DNA of 64,000 nt, from contig MPUH01000208.1 in the NCBI GenBank assembly GCA_001970955.1, forward strand, positions 18,139-82,138, written 5' to 3'. The notes below the pieces were generated by a model. The model worked only from the letters and a program-made list of their open reading frames with translations, ran no database searches and had not been told where the DNA came from. Positions 1 to 13,600 of this stretch are shown here, piece after piece; position 1 is the first letter of the stretch, and each line of letters opens with the position of its first letter. The DNA is from Stentor coeruleus (taxonomy: Eukaryota > Ciliophora > Heterotrichea > Heterotrichida > Stentoridae). A program made the translations under genes and the position numbers.

Positions 1-965
1 ACAAAAGGAATAATAGCATTAACAATAGCAAGGAAAGTAAGTCCATATATGCAAACTATATAATTTCCATATCTATGGACAAAATACATATAAAATTGTC
101 TTTGAAACAATAATATAAACAAATTAGAACACCCTATCATATATCCTATCTCTTGAACCGACATCTCAAACCCTCCAGTATCTTTTCTAGCCCACAAAAG
201 CAAAGTTATCGCTTCAATCGATGCTGCAGCATTAAAATACATAATAACATACACAACAATTATCGGGAAAACCTTCCTATCTGTGATAATTTTAAAAATA
301 CTCCTTTGCGGCCTATCAATAAAAGTATTTTCCTGAACTTTTACTAAAGTTTCTCTTAGATAATAGTAACTAAGCACAAATGAAAATATGCATATTAGCC
401 CTGATATGAAAAAAGGTAAAAAAAAAGGAAAAGTTTCAAAAAAATCAGATTCGAACCAACCTTTTTTTACTGGATTCGCTAATATACCTCCAGTAAAACT
501 TGCTAATATATATCCAACATTCCAAAATTGAAGAAGTAATGCCATAGCAGAAGATACTTTTTCTCCTTTGCACAACTCAGAAACTAATGTTTTCCCAGTA
601 ACCATAAGTGGGGAAGTTGCTCCAAGTAGAAATCTTATAAAAAGACAAGATATAATATTAGTGGTCATCCCAAAACATATTGAAAAAAATGCTGTACAGG
701 CTAAAGCTAGTAAAGTTACAGGCCTTCTTCCCCAAGAATCCATTATATATCCCCATATAGGAGATGAGATAACTCTACCTAACATAAGAGATGTTAATAT
801 AAGTCCAGCCCAAGTCCCAGTTTTATTACGATCATCAGTGATACCAAAGCTCATAACCATATCATTAGCTAAAGGGATGATTGATGTTGATACAAAAGAT
901 ACACAGAATATACTAAGATAAACTGCGAATAATTCGATATTTGACCTTGAACAATATTGACTCAT
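1..965 (-). CDS. MFS transporter (ZIF1/TetA-like), 3' end outside window
   Basis: Major facilitator superfamily secondary transporter. The start is the ATG at 965-963, and the frame stays open to the window edge, giving about 321 residues with the C-terminus missing. The translation shows an N-terminal helix, then the signature loop between helices 2 and 3 (LGRVISSPIWGYIMDSWGRR), which matches the MFS motif G-x-x-x-D-x-x-G-R-R. Several more hydrophobic helices follow, with a Lys/Arg-rich central loop near residues 195-220. The WGY(I/M)D-GRRPV version is closest to plant ZIF1-like and bacterial drug/tetracycline exporters. The substrate cannot be read from sequence. It is transcribed divergently from the VPS13 gene across about 230 bp. 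The family call is firm; the subfamily is inference. Confidence 0.8.
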   Translation of the reverse strand, partial: MSQYCSRSNIELFAVYLSIFCVSFVSTSIIPLANDMVMSFGITDDRNKTGTWAGLILTSLMLGRVISSPIWGYIMDSWGRRPVTLLALACTAFFSICFGMTTNIISCLFIRFLLGATSPLMVTGKTLVSELCKGEKVSSAMALLLQFWNVGYILASFTGGILANPVKKGWFESDFFETFPFFLPFFISGLICIFSFVLSYYYLRETLVKVQENTFIDRPQRSIFKIITDRKVFPIIVVYVIMYFNAAASIEAITLLLWARKDTGGFEMSVQEIGYMIGCSNLFILLFQRQFYMYFVHRYGNYIVCIYGLTFLAIVNAIIPF

Positions 966-1195
966 ACAATATCTAATTATTTATCAACAAAAATGGGTTT
1001 TTAATATAAAATTTGTATATTAAAAGTTATTGATTTTAGAAGTTTTGTGTTGGGTTTTATTTTTATTATTAAGTTTAATGATTGGTTTTTTAATATGCTT
1101 GAGAAAATGTTTTTTGTTTTTATTTTTGTTCTGAATGCTAATGATATCAAAAATGTCTAACAACTTTATCTCCAAAGTAAATTATTTGCATATAA

Positions 1196-4100
1196 ATGAA
1201 CATAGCAGTAGCACATGTTTTAAACAGTGTACTAGGCACCTGGATTGAAAACTTTAACCCTGAGCAGCTCAATTTATCTATTTTCTCAGGACAAGTCTCA
1301 TTATCAAACATCATGATCAAAGAATCTTCCATTGACTCCTTAGGTTTTCCTTTCAAAATGCATTATGGCTACATAAATTCCCTTTATATCGATATCCCAT
1401 GGTCATCTCTCTCATCAAGTCCTTTAAAAATCAAAATCTCAGGGATTTACGGATTAATTTCTCCTATTCCCCCTGATAATTGGAGTGAAGAAACTCAGAT
1501 TACAAAAACCAAACATTTTAAAAAGACTATCCTTGATAACTTTGAAGCTATAACAAATTCAGAAATCACATTCAAAGAAGATCAGAATTTTATATCAAAA
1601 CTTATAAAGAAAATAATACTAAATGTACAAGTCTCAGTTAAAAACATATATTTTAGATATGAAGACAATTTAAAAGATAAAAAAGCATTTTCGATTGGGT
1701 TTATGATTAAAACTATAAGAATTAAAAGTTGTGATGAGAATTGGAAGCCGAAGTTTATTGAGTCTTTTGATATTAGTTATAAGCTTCTGGAAATTGAAGG
1801 AATAAACATTTTTCTTGATTATGAAACCTATCTGTCAAGTACCGATATGTCTTTTCCTAATATGATAATCAAGGAACTTCAAGGTCAAATTGAACACAAG
1901 CATATCCTCAGCCCCACAACTTTTACAATGAAAATGCAGATCAATAAAAACCCAAAAAACCTTTCGATTCCTCAGTATTCATTATTAATTCACAACCCTC
2001 AAGTTAATATTTCAATTGAAGTCCAACAGCTTCAAAGCATAATCGGGGTTTTAGAATTCTTGCAAGCATTTTCACATTTTAAAAAGTCTATAAAAATATA
2101 TACGAAATTCCCTAGTATCCAAGGAGAGCAAGCGCAGATATATAAAGATTTATATAAAGAGTATAGACTTTTGCTTAAAACATCAAAAAAAGCTAAAAAA
2201 ATCAGAAAAAAACTTGGTGAATTCGAAGAAGAATATGATGTATATTCGATTATAGGTCAAAGAAAAATTGCTGATAAAGAATTGGAGATAATGAAAAAAA
2301 CTCAAGGACTTGCTGAAGACCTTAAAAATACTGAAAATGAGGCTAAGGAAGGGGGTTTTAATAAGTTTATAAGCTTTTTCTGGAAAAAATCAGACACGGA
2401 AAAAAGTGCGGAAAATGCGAAATTTGTTGGGAAAATCAATGAACTCAAAAACAGATTTCAAGAGATTATGCTAGAAAAAAAAGCTTTTGCTGAAGAAATG
2501 GAATCCTGGGTAGCGAGTGAGAAGGACTTTTCTATAGTCCCAAAGGAGTTCGTTAAGAATTTCGTCAATTTCCATATAGAAACAACGAATTTTGCCCTAA
2601 AACACCAAGACGAGGATTTGCTTATGTTTAAAATGCATAGTTTTGATGTGAAAATCGGTATAAGGACCGAATCGGTATTTGGCCAGTTGGGAATACAAAA
2701 AACAGTTATTTACGATAAAATAGCTAAAAGCCCTGTTTTTAAATACATCTTCAAAAGCAAGCCTTTAAAATTGGAATACGAATCTTTATATGGAAAAAAA
2801 CTATCATTATACTCAGAAGGGGTAATTTATATTATAAACCTCATATCATTCTCTAAAGTTTATAAAATATTCTCAAACCTTTGGGCAAATACTTCTAAAG
2901 GACTCAAGAAAAAATACCTAAAACAAATCTCTGAAGCCTCGTCTGGGTATATAAAACTAGGTGAAGAATATATAAAAAGTCTTATATCAACAGGGACAAC
3001 TGAATCTATAGAACTAGACATTAACATAAAAGGTCCAGTTTTTTGTTTCCCTCTAGACATTTATTCTAAAGTCTTAGGAATGCTTGTTATTGACTTAGGA
3101 AGGCTTCAAACTCATACAAAAAACCATACAGAAAATGGTTTAGACTTTGCATTATACACTTTTATATACACATCATTAAGAGCTTGTGTTGTATGGAAAT
3201 TCGACCATATAAAATCTTGTTTTGATGGAAATTATACAGAAATTGTCTCATCTGTTGATTGGAATTTATATATAAAGACATGTAAAAATACTCAATATAC
3301 TGTTCCAAGTATTGAAGCTAAGATTTTATTTCCTAGAATTGGGATTTCTATTCATGATAAAGTGTTAAAGTTTATATTGATACTAAAAATGCTAGCTTTA
3401 ACTACTTTTGATAATATTAGACCTGATTATATTACTAAAAAAACTAAGAAATATGAGTATTATAAAAGCAAGACACAAATAAAAAATGAAATTGTAGAAA
3501 CAGAAGGGTATAAGGATCAGATGAAGAAAATCGATAAGGTTGTTAAAATGAGTTTCGAAGTTTTATTTGAAGAAATCGACATAAAACTTGTAGAAAATAA
3601 TAAACCGCTATGTGGGATGCATGTACTTATGGTAAAAACTCAAACAGTTTTAAGTGTTGATGGAAGTTTAGCTTTGGATTTCACACTTGGGAGGTTTGAA
3701 CTTAATGATTATCGTGAAGGGATAATACTAAACAAAGTTATTTGTAACCCTTTGTTATATACAACAGAAATAAAAAACCCTTTAACTACAGAAAAAATCC
3801 TCCAAGTCAAAACCAGCATAATATTAAAACCTAAAGCTGATATATTAGAAATATCAGTTTATATCAACGACATGAGGCTAATTCTCTCATATTCCCTATT
3901 AAAAACTATTAAAAACTTCTTCATCGATACAATAAAATCTGTAACCCCAACATCCACATATTCCAACAAGCAAAAAACAGAAAAATACGTTTACCAAACA
4001 ACTTTTCATACAAAACTAGTCGTCCAATTGACAAATTTCGAACTTTGGCTTCCTTTATCCCTGACAAAAATCGACAAACGTGTTGGGTGCTTCAACTTTG

Positions 4101-7100
4101 GTGCTTTTATCGAATATACATCTTCAAAAACATATAAAATATCTTTCGATGAAAACAAAGAAGAAATTTCTTTAGACTATATTTTCCTTAGTGATGAAGC
4201 GGCTATAACCTTAACACATATAGGTGGGCTTATTGGTTTAGTAAACAAAGATCGTATTGTGCTTTCTGAAGAAAGAACATATGATTTATTCCCATCATCA
4301 CGTATTGGGATATATTATTTATGTACAAAGCCACAAGGAAATCCTATAGAAATGAGACTTTCTATGAATTTTGAAAGTTATCAATTAGGTGTTGGATTTA
4401 GGGATATACAATATATAAAAAATCTGATTAAAAAATGGATTCCTGATAATAAAACACAGAATTCTCATAATGTTGATATACCAAAATTCCGAACTAAACT
4501 ACAGATTTTTATGGAATGTAATACTTTTAAAGCTACTTTACTTGAGGATACTGGGGTTAAAGCTTATGCATTATTATCGTTTCAAATGAGTTCTTTTAAA
4601 CTTAATGTGAATTATAATGTTGAGAATATTCAAGGATCTTTAAGTAGTTTTGTATATGCAGATTATTACAATTTGAAAATGTGTACATGGGAACCACTTA
4701 TAGAAAACTGGGATTTTCATGGGACACTTGAAAAACCTGCAGATGAGTCGCCGATAATAATGAAATTCGAATCACAAACAGTTTTGAATATAAACATCAC
4801 TATGAATTTAATAGAAAACATCGGGACTTTATTACAAAAACTAGGTGAAAACAGTGTTATTTGGGCTAAAAGTATTGCAAATGAAAGAGTTTTAACTGAC
4901 CAAAACGAAGTTTTGGCCCATAGGCAGTTTTTTTACGCAATAGAAAACAATTTAGGAACTAGTGCCCAGGTATGGCTCGATCTTCCAAATACAGAAGTTG
5001 ATATATGGACTTTAAACTCAGGCCAAAGTCAGATTTTTACTTATGATCAACTACAAGAAAAAATTAATATGAGCATATTAAAAAATGGGCTTAGTAATGG
5101 TATTACTGAAGATATACAAGTTCCTATAGGACTATGTTTAAAAATAGAAGGTTATGATTTGGTTAAAGGCTTATATTTTGAAAGAATTGGTATTAGGGGT
5201 TTTGAATTAGTGTCTTTAGAGAGGAAATTAAGCTGTATTTTAAATGTTATGTCAAAAGATAATATGATTGTTGTTAAGATTGAAAGTGGTAAATATTGTA
5301 TGAATAATGGGTGTAGTAGTATTATTGTTTTTTGTGGTCATGGACAATATGAAATTGAAGCTGGAAGGTTATGGGCTTTACCTTTAAGATGGACTTATGA
5401 ATTAGATGAACCGAAAGTTCTGACGAAAAGTGGATTTGTGAGTTTTTTTGAAAATAAAACTATTGAGTTAATTACAGGAGATTGGGCTATTTTAACTGTT
5501 TGTGAATTTAAGACTGAGACTAAAGAAAGACAGATTGTGGCACAGTTTAATATACCTTTTTGTTTTGAAAATCTTATGCCAGGTTTAATGAAAGTTTATG
5601 CGAATAAATCTGAGAGTTTCTTGGGTATATGCAATGCTGGAAGTTCTGTGTTTTGTTCTAAACTTAACCCGAATTTACAACATGAATTTAGTTTTAGGTT
5701 TGAGTTTGATTCGGAGTTACAATTACAAACTGAATGGAAAACTATTGGGAATAAAAAATTCTCAGTTAGATATACTGGAAATTTCCCTGGTAAAGATATT
5801 AAAATCAATCCTACGGTTTTAGAAGTTAAGAAAAATAAAAGTGCTGATTTTAGTTTGAGGGATAAAGTTAGAAAAAAAATTCAGGATTCTGTGTATGCGA
5901 AAAATATTGAAGTTTATAGCAAATACATCATAATCAACAAAACCGAATTTGACCTAGAAATAAAAAGTAGCAAATCAAGCCTTACCCTAGAACACAACAG
6001 TATATGTTTCTTCAAATCCAAACATATAAAACTCATGATCCAAAAATTTAGAAATGGCGAGCGAAGCGAGCTAAGCAAAACCATCAACATCGATACAATC
6101 GGTATATCCGGCTGTATAATCCTCCCTCTAAAAAAGCCAACTTCCTTATCTCCAAAACAAGCTCCCCTAGGCTTAAGTGTATCATCAGCATCCAAGCCAT
6201 TACTAAAAACAAAAATAATAACAATAGTCCCAAGATTTATCATAACAAACAAACTTCCTTTCGAAATTTTCATACGTCAATTTACAAAAAATCCTGATAA
6301 CAACTCTACAGATATAATAAAAACAGATACAACTCAAACATATTATCTAGATAATTACGATATATCTAAACAAATCCAAGTATCAAGAAACAATATAGAT
6401 TGGTCAACAAATTTTAGTATACAAAACATAGAAGATTTTCAAATAAAAATCAAAGCTCAAACTGATGAGTATATAGAAAACTTATCTAATGAATGGTATA
6501 AACCTCATTATATGAATAATTATAATCATATTGTTAGGGTAATTGTAACAACAGAAGATCAAGCTACTATTATAATAATATTAACAACACCTATAGAACC
6601 TGAGTTTGCGATTAATAATCGTACTGATGAACCTATAAAATTAAAACAGAAAAAATTGCCGATTTTTGAAATACCAGCAAATACGAGGATTCCTTGGGTT
6701 TTTGACTATTTTGGTGAAGAGAAAAGAGCTATTGAGTTTACTATAGGGGAAATTACTAAAGAAGTTAAGATAGAAAAAGTTAAAAAACCTAAGAAATTTA
6801 GTAAGTATCAACTTGAAACTAGAGTTGTAGGGATTACAAGGGAAGTTGTTGTTAATGTTATTAGAAGCTCTGAAGATACTGGCTTAGAAAATGGGAAAGA
6901 TAAATGGAAATATAAATGCAATTTAAATTTTAAAGGAATTGGAGTTTCGATTGTTAATAGCACCCCTAAAGAACTTTTTTATTTTAGCGCTTTGAATATA
7001 ATAAGCAATTATAAAGAAAAGGATAGGCTTAGTAAGAAAAGATTGGAAAAACATAAGATTTTTAAGTTAAGCGTAGGAAAACTCCAGCTTGATAATATGC

Positions 7101-8829
7101 AAGCTAAAAAAAAATATTTCCCAGTGATTTTAGGGCCATCTCCAGAGAAAGATGAGAATGTGCCAATGTTTCAATTAGAGATCGATAGGACTATATATGA
7201 TAAAATTGTTGGAAAAGGGGTTATTGAGAAAGATGTTATTAAAAGGTTTTCTTGGTTTGAAATTGCATTTCAGGAAATTAGGGTTAATGTAAACCAAGAG
7301 ATTGCTAATATGATATTAGAGTTTTCAGCTGAAGTTGTTAAGAAATTAGTGTTGGTTAAGCCGTTTGCAGGATTTCCGAATACAGTGGTAGATATGAAAT
7401 ATATATGTCCAAGTTTGGATCCATCTCCGATTAAGTTATCAAAAAATACCATAAACCCTTCTAATAAATCCTATATAAAACTCCTCCACCTTTGTGCAGT
7501 GAAAATAATAATCTCTTTCAAACCTAGTAAAAAAGACCCCAAACACAAAATCGACCCAAGAGAAGGTTCTGGCCAACTAAACCTCCTCAGTACAATCGGC
7601 AATTCTTTTATCAACATATCCAACTCCCCTTTATATTTCAAAGAAATTTTCATCCATGAAAGTTTCCAAACATTATCCAATCTATCAAAAATGCTTATAT
7701 CAAACTATAAACGTCAAGGGATTCTACAAATATATAAAATCCTTGGTTCATCTGATATTATAGGAAATCCAGTAGGATTAATAGACAAACTAGGTACAGG
7801 AGTTTTAGAATTCATAAATGAGCCAGTAAAAGGGATAATCAAAGGTCCAAAAGCATTTGCTGAAGGAATAAAAAAAGGTATAAGATCCTTAGTCGGGGGG
7901 ATAGTCGCTGGGAGTTTTGAATCAGTATCTAAGATAACTGGTAATCTATATGAACTAGTAAAAGAAGTTGGGGGAGATAAAAAAAGTGTTAAAATGGTTA
8001 ATGAAAGTGATGATGCTTTAGAAAGTATATTACAAGGATTCAAAGGTGGAGTTATGGATTTAGCTAATGGGGTTACTGGGATTTTTTTAAAACCATGGAA
8101 AGGGGCTAAACAAGGTCCTAAAGGTCTTATAAAAGGTCTTGGTTCAGGGATAATTGGTATAATGACATCACCTTTAACTGCAGCATTAAGAATTGGTAGT
8201 GGATTAACATCAGGGGTTAGTAATGCAGCTATATTTTTATCTAAAGGAAAAATCACACCTTTAGGACGTGTTAGATTCCCAAGACATTTTAGCCCAAGAA
8301 TGGTACTTGAAAAATATAGTCATCATATGGCTGAGGCTCAAGATTATCTTATGAATTTTTCTGAATATAAAAAACAAAGTATTGTCTTATTTTTATCTAT
8401 GGTTGAAGATCAAAATATTATTGTTATTATAACTTTGAAATCTTTGTTGTTTATTGTTGATGCTGAATTGATTAAAAATTTTGAATTAGAAAAAATTGAC
8501 TCTGTTGAAGTCCATTTACCTGCTGATAAGAATTATTATATTAGGATTGCTTGTGGAAATGATGAGAGACTTGTTATTAGTTCGAAAAATTATGGATATG
8601 TGGCTAAGTTGTATGCTGCGCTTTTAAGCTTGACGAAACCTGCTGTGCCTGAGAATGGGGTTAAGAAACTTGTGGGAAGTGAGAGGTTTGGGGAAGGATG
8701 CTGTAAACCTAAAAAAAATAAAGAGAGGANGGAAGTGAGAGGTTTGGGGAAGGATGCTGTAAACCTAAAAAAAATAAAGAGAGGAAGATGGTTAGGTCTA
8801 GATTTACTTTGGTGCAGAAAGGAGGATAA
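1196..8829 (+). CDS. VPS13: VPS13-family bridge-like lipid transfer protein
   Basis: Giant protein that moves bulk lipid between membranes at organelle contact sites. The N-terminus carries the chorein motif (a VLNSVLGTWIENFNPEQLNL-type start, with SGxVSLSNIMIKESSIDSLG and an IPWSSL segment). A long repeating beta-groove follows. A VAB/SHR-BD-like region is seen near residues 1670-1850 (FIITNKLPFEIFIRQ). The C-terminal ATG2/VPS13 helices rich in Gly-Ile-Lys are near residues 2200-2360 (GVLEFINEPVKGIIKGPKAF), followed by a PH-like end. A scaffold N at 8730 with a 55-bp duplication shifts the frame at the end. Collapsing the duplicate gives a stop at 8827-8829 and about 2525 residues; reading the sequence as given runs to 8833 with an artefactual tail. 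The length is usual for VPS13. Confidence 0.9.
8675..8785. repeat. scaffold-join duplication around N at 8730
   Basis: Bases 8675-8729 and 8731-8785 are identical 55-mers separated by a single N. This is an unmerged contig overlap, not a biological repeat. It adds 56 bases to the 3' end of VPS13 and changes the reading frame. Confidence 0.95.
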
Positions 8830-8833
8830 GTAG

Positions 8834-9207
8834 TTAGGTTATTGATTAAGGATTGTAAATGTTTTTTTGTGTGATATTTTTTTGGAGATTTGGGTAGTTG
8901 GATATTATGGATGTATGATTTTTTTTTGCTTGTAAAATAATCATAATTCACTATAAATATAATTTATTTAACTTATAAACTAGATCTAACTATTATTGTA
9001 TTCTCACTATAAATTTACCGTAAATAAAATCAAAGTATATCATAATTCCTTAATAATAAAATAAACTAACAACAAAAAATCAACCCTTTCATCTTTCTTA
9101 TCCAACTATATTTTCATCAAACCACAACCCATTAAAATCCTTTATATACTAACTCATTCCATAAAGTATCTATATTTCTTATCTAATCCTATTAGAATCC
9201 TTATGCA
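8834..9207. other. convergent intergenic spacer, no gene seen
   Basis: AT-rich spacer between the 3' ends of VPS13 (+) and the RCC1-repeat gene (-). The first 100 bases are G/T-rich and the last 200 are C/A-rich on the plus strand, so each 3' flank is G-rich on its own sense strand. No ORF or RNA gene was recognised. Confidence 0.6.
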
Positions 9208-10536
9208 CTAATGTTTTTGATTTGATCTATCTCCTCTATCAGAAGTCAAATCTCTTGAGCTTTCAATTTTATAATCATTACTAAGAACTCTTCTTTTCAT
9301 TTCACACTCAGGATTAATAATATCATCCTTCAATACAATTTCATTACTCAAAAACATGACATTTGAATACCCACAAGTTATTCTCTTAAGCCCAGATTTC
9401 TGATATAAAATCACTGATGGTTCTCTAACAATATTAGGAAACCCTTGCCCAATTTGCATTTGTCTATTACACCCCCAAGCCATGACCGTATTTTCTTTAA
9501 GCCTAGCCATAGTAAATAATCCTCCACAAACAACTTGGGCAATTTCATGTATTTCAACTTTTATTGGGATACGTGCAACATATTCTAAACCCAAAGATGG
9601 GATACCAAGTTGACCATATCCATTACTACCCCAAGTTAAAAGTTCATTAGGATTTTTACAAGATAATGCACATGAATGATAATCCCCACAAGCGATATCA
9701 TTAATAAAATATCCTTGTAACTCAGAAACTATTTGTGGGAATAGAATCGGATCATTTCCATGTATTATATCTTTAAGTTGGTTTCCCCAATTATAAACAA
9801 CTCCTTTAGATGTTAAAGCTAAGCAATGATTCCATCCACAAGCTATTTTTTTTATATGAACCCCAGATAAACTTTGAATTTCTTGAGGAATATGCGTTAT
9901 AGAAGTATTTCCATTACCTAATACTCCTTCGGTTCCGTTACCGAATGTATAAATTTTATGATCTCTTGTCTTTACAATAGTGTAGTTGCTTCCACAGTAT
10001 ATGCTTTGACATTTTTTCAAAGATAATGAGTCAACTAATGTGGGCTTTGATATGAATTTCTCATTTGACTCTGTGTTTTTTATTATGAAAAACGATTTAG
10101 GATTGATTCCTAGTTGACCTTCTGTCCCTAAACCCCATGCAAACACTTGTGCTGTGTCGCTAACGCATGCTGAATGCCAAATTCCTGTTGAAATACTGAC
10201 AATTCTTATTGCCCCGATACTTCGAGGTAAAGCTATTGGGCATATGGTAGCTGGCTCTAGAATGTATGATGACAAGTACGAATCAGCTTCAGTGCCAAGT
10301 TGACCGAATTCATTTGAACCCCAGGAAACAAATTCGCCGGTATTCAAAATTGCTAGGGCATGATTCATTCCACCTACTGCTGTCACTACGCATTTTGATT
10401 TTGATAGAGGATACCCGTCTTTGCCACATTGATTTGATTCGTTTAGACCTTGAGTATATAAGAAGCGCGAAGGTACTTCTTTAGGTTTTTCTTTAGAAAC
10501 TTCTTGAGGATTTGATTTTGGTGCTCTATTACCCAT
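9208..10536 (-). CDS. RCC1-repeat (beta-propeller) protein, possibly N-myristoylated
   Basis: A 442-residue protein made almost entirely of RCC1-type repeats. Signatures include VSWGSNEFGQLG, FAWGLGTEGQLG, YTFGNGTEGVLG, LLTWGSNGYGQLG and MAWGCNRQMQIG, spaced about 50 residues apart with CGxxH/CGWNH elements, which together form a seven-bladed propeller. Members range from the Ran exchange factor to many cytosolic or ciliary scaffolds. The signature of nuclear RCC1 is not evident, so this is an RCC1-like protein, not RCC1 itself. It begins Met-Gly-Asn, a possible N-myristoylation site, followed by a Lys/Pro-rich tail. It ends in TAG. It lies 93 bp downstream of the next minus-strand gene. Confidence 0.85.
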   Translation of the reverse strand: MGNRAPKSNPQEVSKEKPKEVPSRFLYTQGLNESNQCGKDGYPLSKSKCVVTAVGGMNHALAILNTGEFVSWGSNEFGQLGTEADSYLSSYILEPATICPIALPRSIGAIRIVSISTGIWHSACVSDTAQVFAWGLGTEGQLGINPKSFFIIKNTESNEKFISKPTLVDSLSLKKCQSIYCGSNYTIVKTRDHKIYTFGNGTEGVLGNGNTSITHIPQEIQSLSGVHIKKIACGWNHCLALTSKGVVYNWGNQLKDIIHGNDPILFPQIVSELQGYFINDIACGDYHSCALSCKNPNELLTWGSNGYGQLGIPSLGLEYVARIPIKVEIHEIAQVVCGGLFTMARLKENTVMAWGCNRQMQIGQGFPNIVREPSVILYQKSGLKRITCGYSNVMFLSNEIVLKDDIINPECEMKRRVLSNDYKIESSRDLTSDRGDRSNQKH

Positions 10537-10629
10537 TTATATATTAATAAAATTAGATTCTCTAACAATCACAGCAAGTAATGGTATTTCTAACAATTCA
10601 AATACTTCCTTATTTAAAATCCCTAAATA

Positions 10630-13600
10630 TCACTTACCAAAAATAAACTCTTTACCTATTTTCCTACAATCATCCACAACTAAAGTTGAAGTACATTCAT
10701 TAAAATCGCATAAAATACTCCATGATTCTACAGCACTCGAAACTAACCCTTTTTCAGCACATTTCAAACCAAGAATCCATTTTAAATTCCAAACCCCTTC
10801 TACATTAAAACAAGGTACCATCAAATTCTCAGTAATAATTTCTTGTAATGTTTCTTTCAACAACATTTCGACCTTAGCAAAAAGATCAATTTTACATTGT
10901 AAAATCACAGATGAAATTTTCTCATAAAGATTATNGATCATTTCTTGTAATGTTTCTTTTAATAGCATTTCAACCTTAGCAAAAAGATCAATTTTACATT
11001 GTAAAATCACAGATGAAATTTTCTCATAAAGATTATCAAATTCAATATAAAAAATTGATATTTGGGTATTATTTGTAGGGATAAAATATATTTTCATATC
11101 AGAATTATGTTTGGTTTTCACATTTCTAAAATGTTGATATTTCTGATTGTTTTGAATATAAATTGATACTGGGAATTTGTATTCTAAAGGATGGGGAAAT
11201 TTGTTGGAAAAAGGGAAATCTGAGATACTACGAAAAATGCTATATACTTCAGTTATATCTTCTTGAAGTCTTCCATTTGGGGCAATATCGACAAAATAAA
11301 CCCCATTTTTATTTAATTCTTGTAGTATAAAAAGCCAATTACCGTATATAATCCCGTCACCTGGTGGGTTTTCGTTATTTTCAATATCACTGCCAAAAGT
11401 TAATTTAAAGGAATTTGCAATTTTTAATGAGTTTTTGAGGTTATTATCAGGGATGTTATTAAAAGGAAGAGATTTTATTATGTCTTGGAAGTCTATAGGG
11501 ACCAAAGGGAACTCAACAGCAGCAAAATTTTCATTTTTAAGCTTTTCATAGATTTGCTTTATAAACATCGCAAATTCTTTAGCTTTGATACAAGATAAAT
11601 GGAAAATAGTGCATATTTTTTTGTCAATATTCATATTTTCTGATAATATAACAAGTCCAGTTATGTATTTAGTTTGACTATCTCTTAGCCACAAAAATTC
11701 AGGATTGATAAAACCTAAAGCTTCTTGAATTATAATTTCTGGTAATTTTAAATATGCTTTAAATACAGGAGAAAGACTATCGAAATATTGTCTTATTCCC
11801 GATTCAGTATTTTTTATATCAAGCATTATTGGGTCTATAAACAATACTCTTTCTACATCATTTTCATTTTCATCATCAAATTTTAAAATATACTCTTTAG
11901 CCTTAGTTTTCGATTTTTTCTTCCTATCCAAGTTCATTTTAATATAATTGTCTATGCTTATATTTGGTTTTTTTTCTACTTTCTTATTTATCAACCTGTT
12001 TGTGTTTATTTTCCTATGATTATCTCTGCTTATTAAATGAATTTCACCCTGACTTTTTTGTTTAAGTCTATTTTGATTTGTCAGATTTTGTATATCTGAT
12101 GGAGATAATAATGAGTCATCTGATATCATTTTTAATAGTTTTGATTGTTCAGATTCTGTAAGAGCGGATATAAAAATGTTTTCTAAAAACTTGTAGGATA
12201 AGGATTCTTCAATTAGTTTTTCACTGATAAAATTTAGTAATTTTTCTATTTCATGATTTTTTATCTGCTTTATAAAGATAATTTTTTCATTAGATTCAAA
12301 TTGTTTTGCTTGGGAAATTAATAAATCATCTAAGCATTCATTGATTATTGTAAATAAAAAGTTGTAAGTCATTGAATCTTTAGCAAAATTTTCATAGATT
12401 TGTAAACATAATTCATCAAAGTAAATAGTTTTTTCTACATTTATAAAACTATCAACTGATCTTCCATAGTTATTAGAACTGATATCGGTTTGTAATTTAT
12501 TTTCTTTTGATATGTTTGTGTCTTTTACAAGTTCTAATGGGGCTAATAGTGCTCTGGAAGATATGTTTCTTGAAGGCTTAATTTTAGCAGGCAATGGTTC
12601 AAGTTTTTTAAAAGAAGAAACTGGTTTGCGGATTTCTTGATACGATGAAACTGGAGTATTAGTACTACTTGAAGAAGGTAAAAATTTAGTCAACTTTTGT
12701 TCTTTTCTTTTTTTAGGTTTATCAATCTCATCCTTATCTTTTTCCTCCGAATATACCTTCTTTTTCTCAAAAGTATTTAAAACTCTGTCAATATACTTAA
12801 AATCTGATTTCACCCTAGATTGTGATACAGTAATATTATTCATTCTTCGATTATTCAATTTCTTTTCTCTACTATAAGACTTATTAACAATAGTCCCATT
12901 TTCTTTTCCAATAAGCCTTTCAAGTTTTTGAGCTCTATTAAACTGCGATACCTGCATAGCCAAAAAATCATCCCCACCTTCTCTAATAATAAATCTGTTA
13001 TTTTTGCCTTCAACAACTTTTGAAGCTTTAATCAAAAATGGATCACTTATTTCTTCGAAATTAAAAACCCTAACAAGTTCAGAACTAGCTAGAAATTGCA
13101 TATCTGAACATATTTTATTTATATACTTCATACCATTGTATTCAATACTTATATTATCACTGCATAAATCTTCAAGCATAGAATTTTTCCATTCAAAAAG
13201 GTTTTCTATTAAATCAAGTGTTATCATTTGATAAGCAGTCAAAATTTCAGCACATTCTTGCTTTATTTCACTGACGAACACCCAGTTTTTACACGATGAG
13301 AGACTTTCGTCAAGGGATTTGATTGAATCAATTGTTTGTTCTCTTGTTAAGATCCCAGTTAAGCATGTTATGATAAGAGATTTGTTGTTTCGTAAGTTGT
13401 CGATTTCTTTGACAAGAAAGTTTTTTAACTTTCTAGGTTCGAGAAGAGTAAATGCATTTCTATATGCAGTTTTTATATCTTCAGGTAATTCGTTCTNACA
13501 TGTTATGATAAGAGATTTGTTGTTTCGTAAGTTGTCGATTTCTTTGACAAGAAAGTTTTTTAACTTCCTAGGTTCGAGAAGAGTAAATGCATTTCTATAT

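Noticed and set aside
7714-8256. 180-codon ORF on the minus strand inside VPS13
   Set aside because: It is antisense to the well-conserved VPS13 C-terminal helices; its Pro/Ile/Leu-rich translation is what the opposite strand of Gly/Lys-rich coding gives.
13420-13450. GGTTCGA-type box resembling a tRNA B box
   Set aside because: It lies in coding sequence, and no matching A box or cloverleaf could be drawn; the similar motif near 22800 has the same problem.
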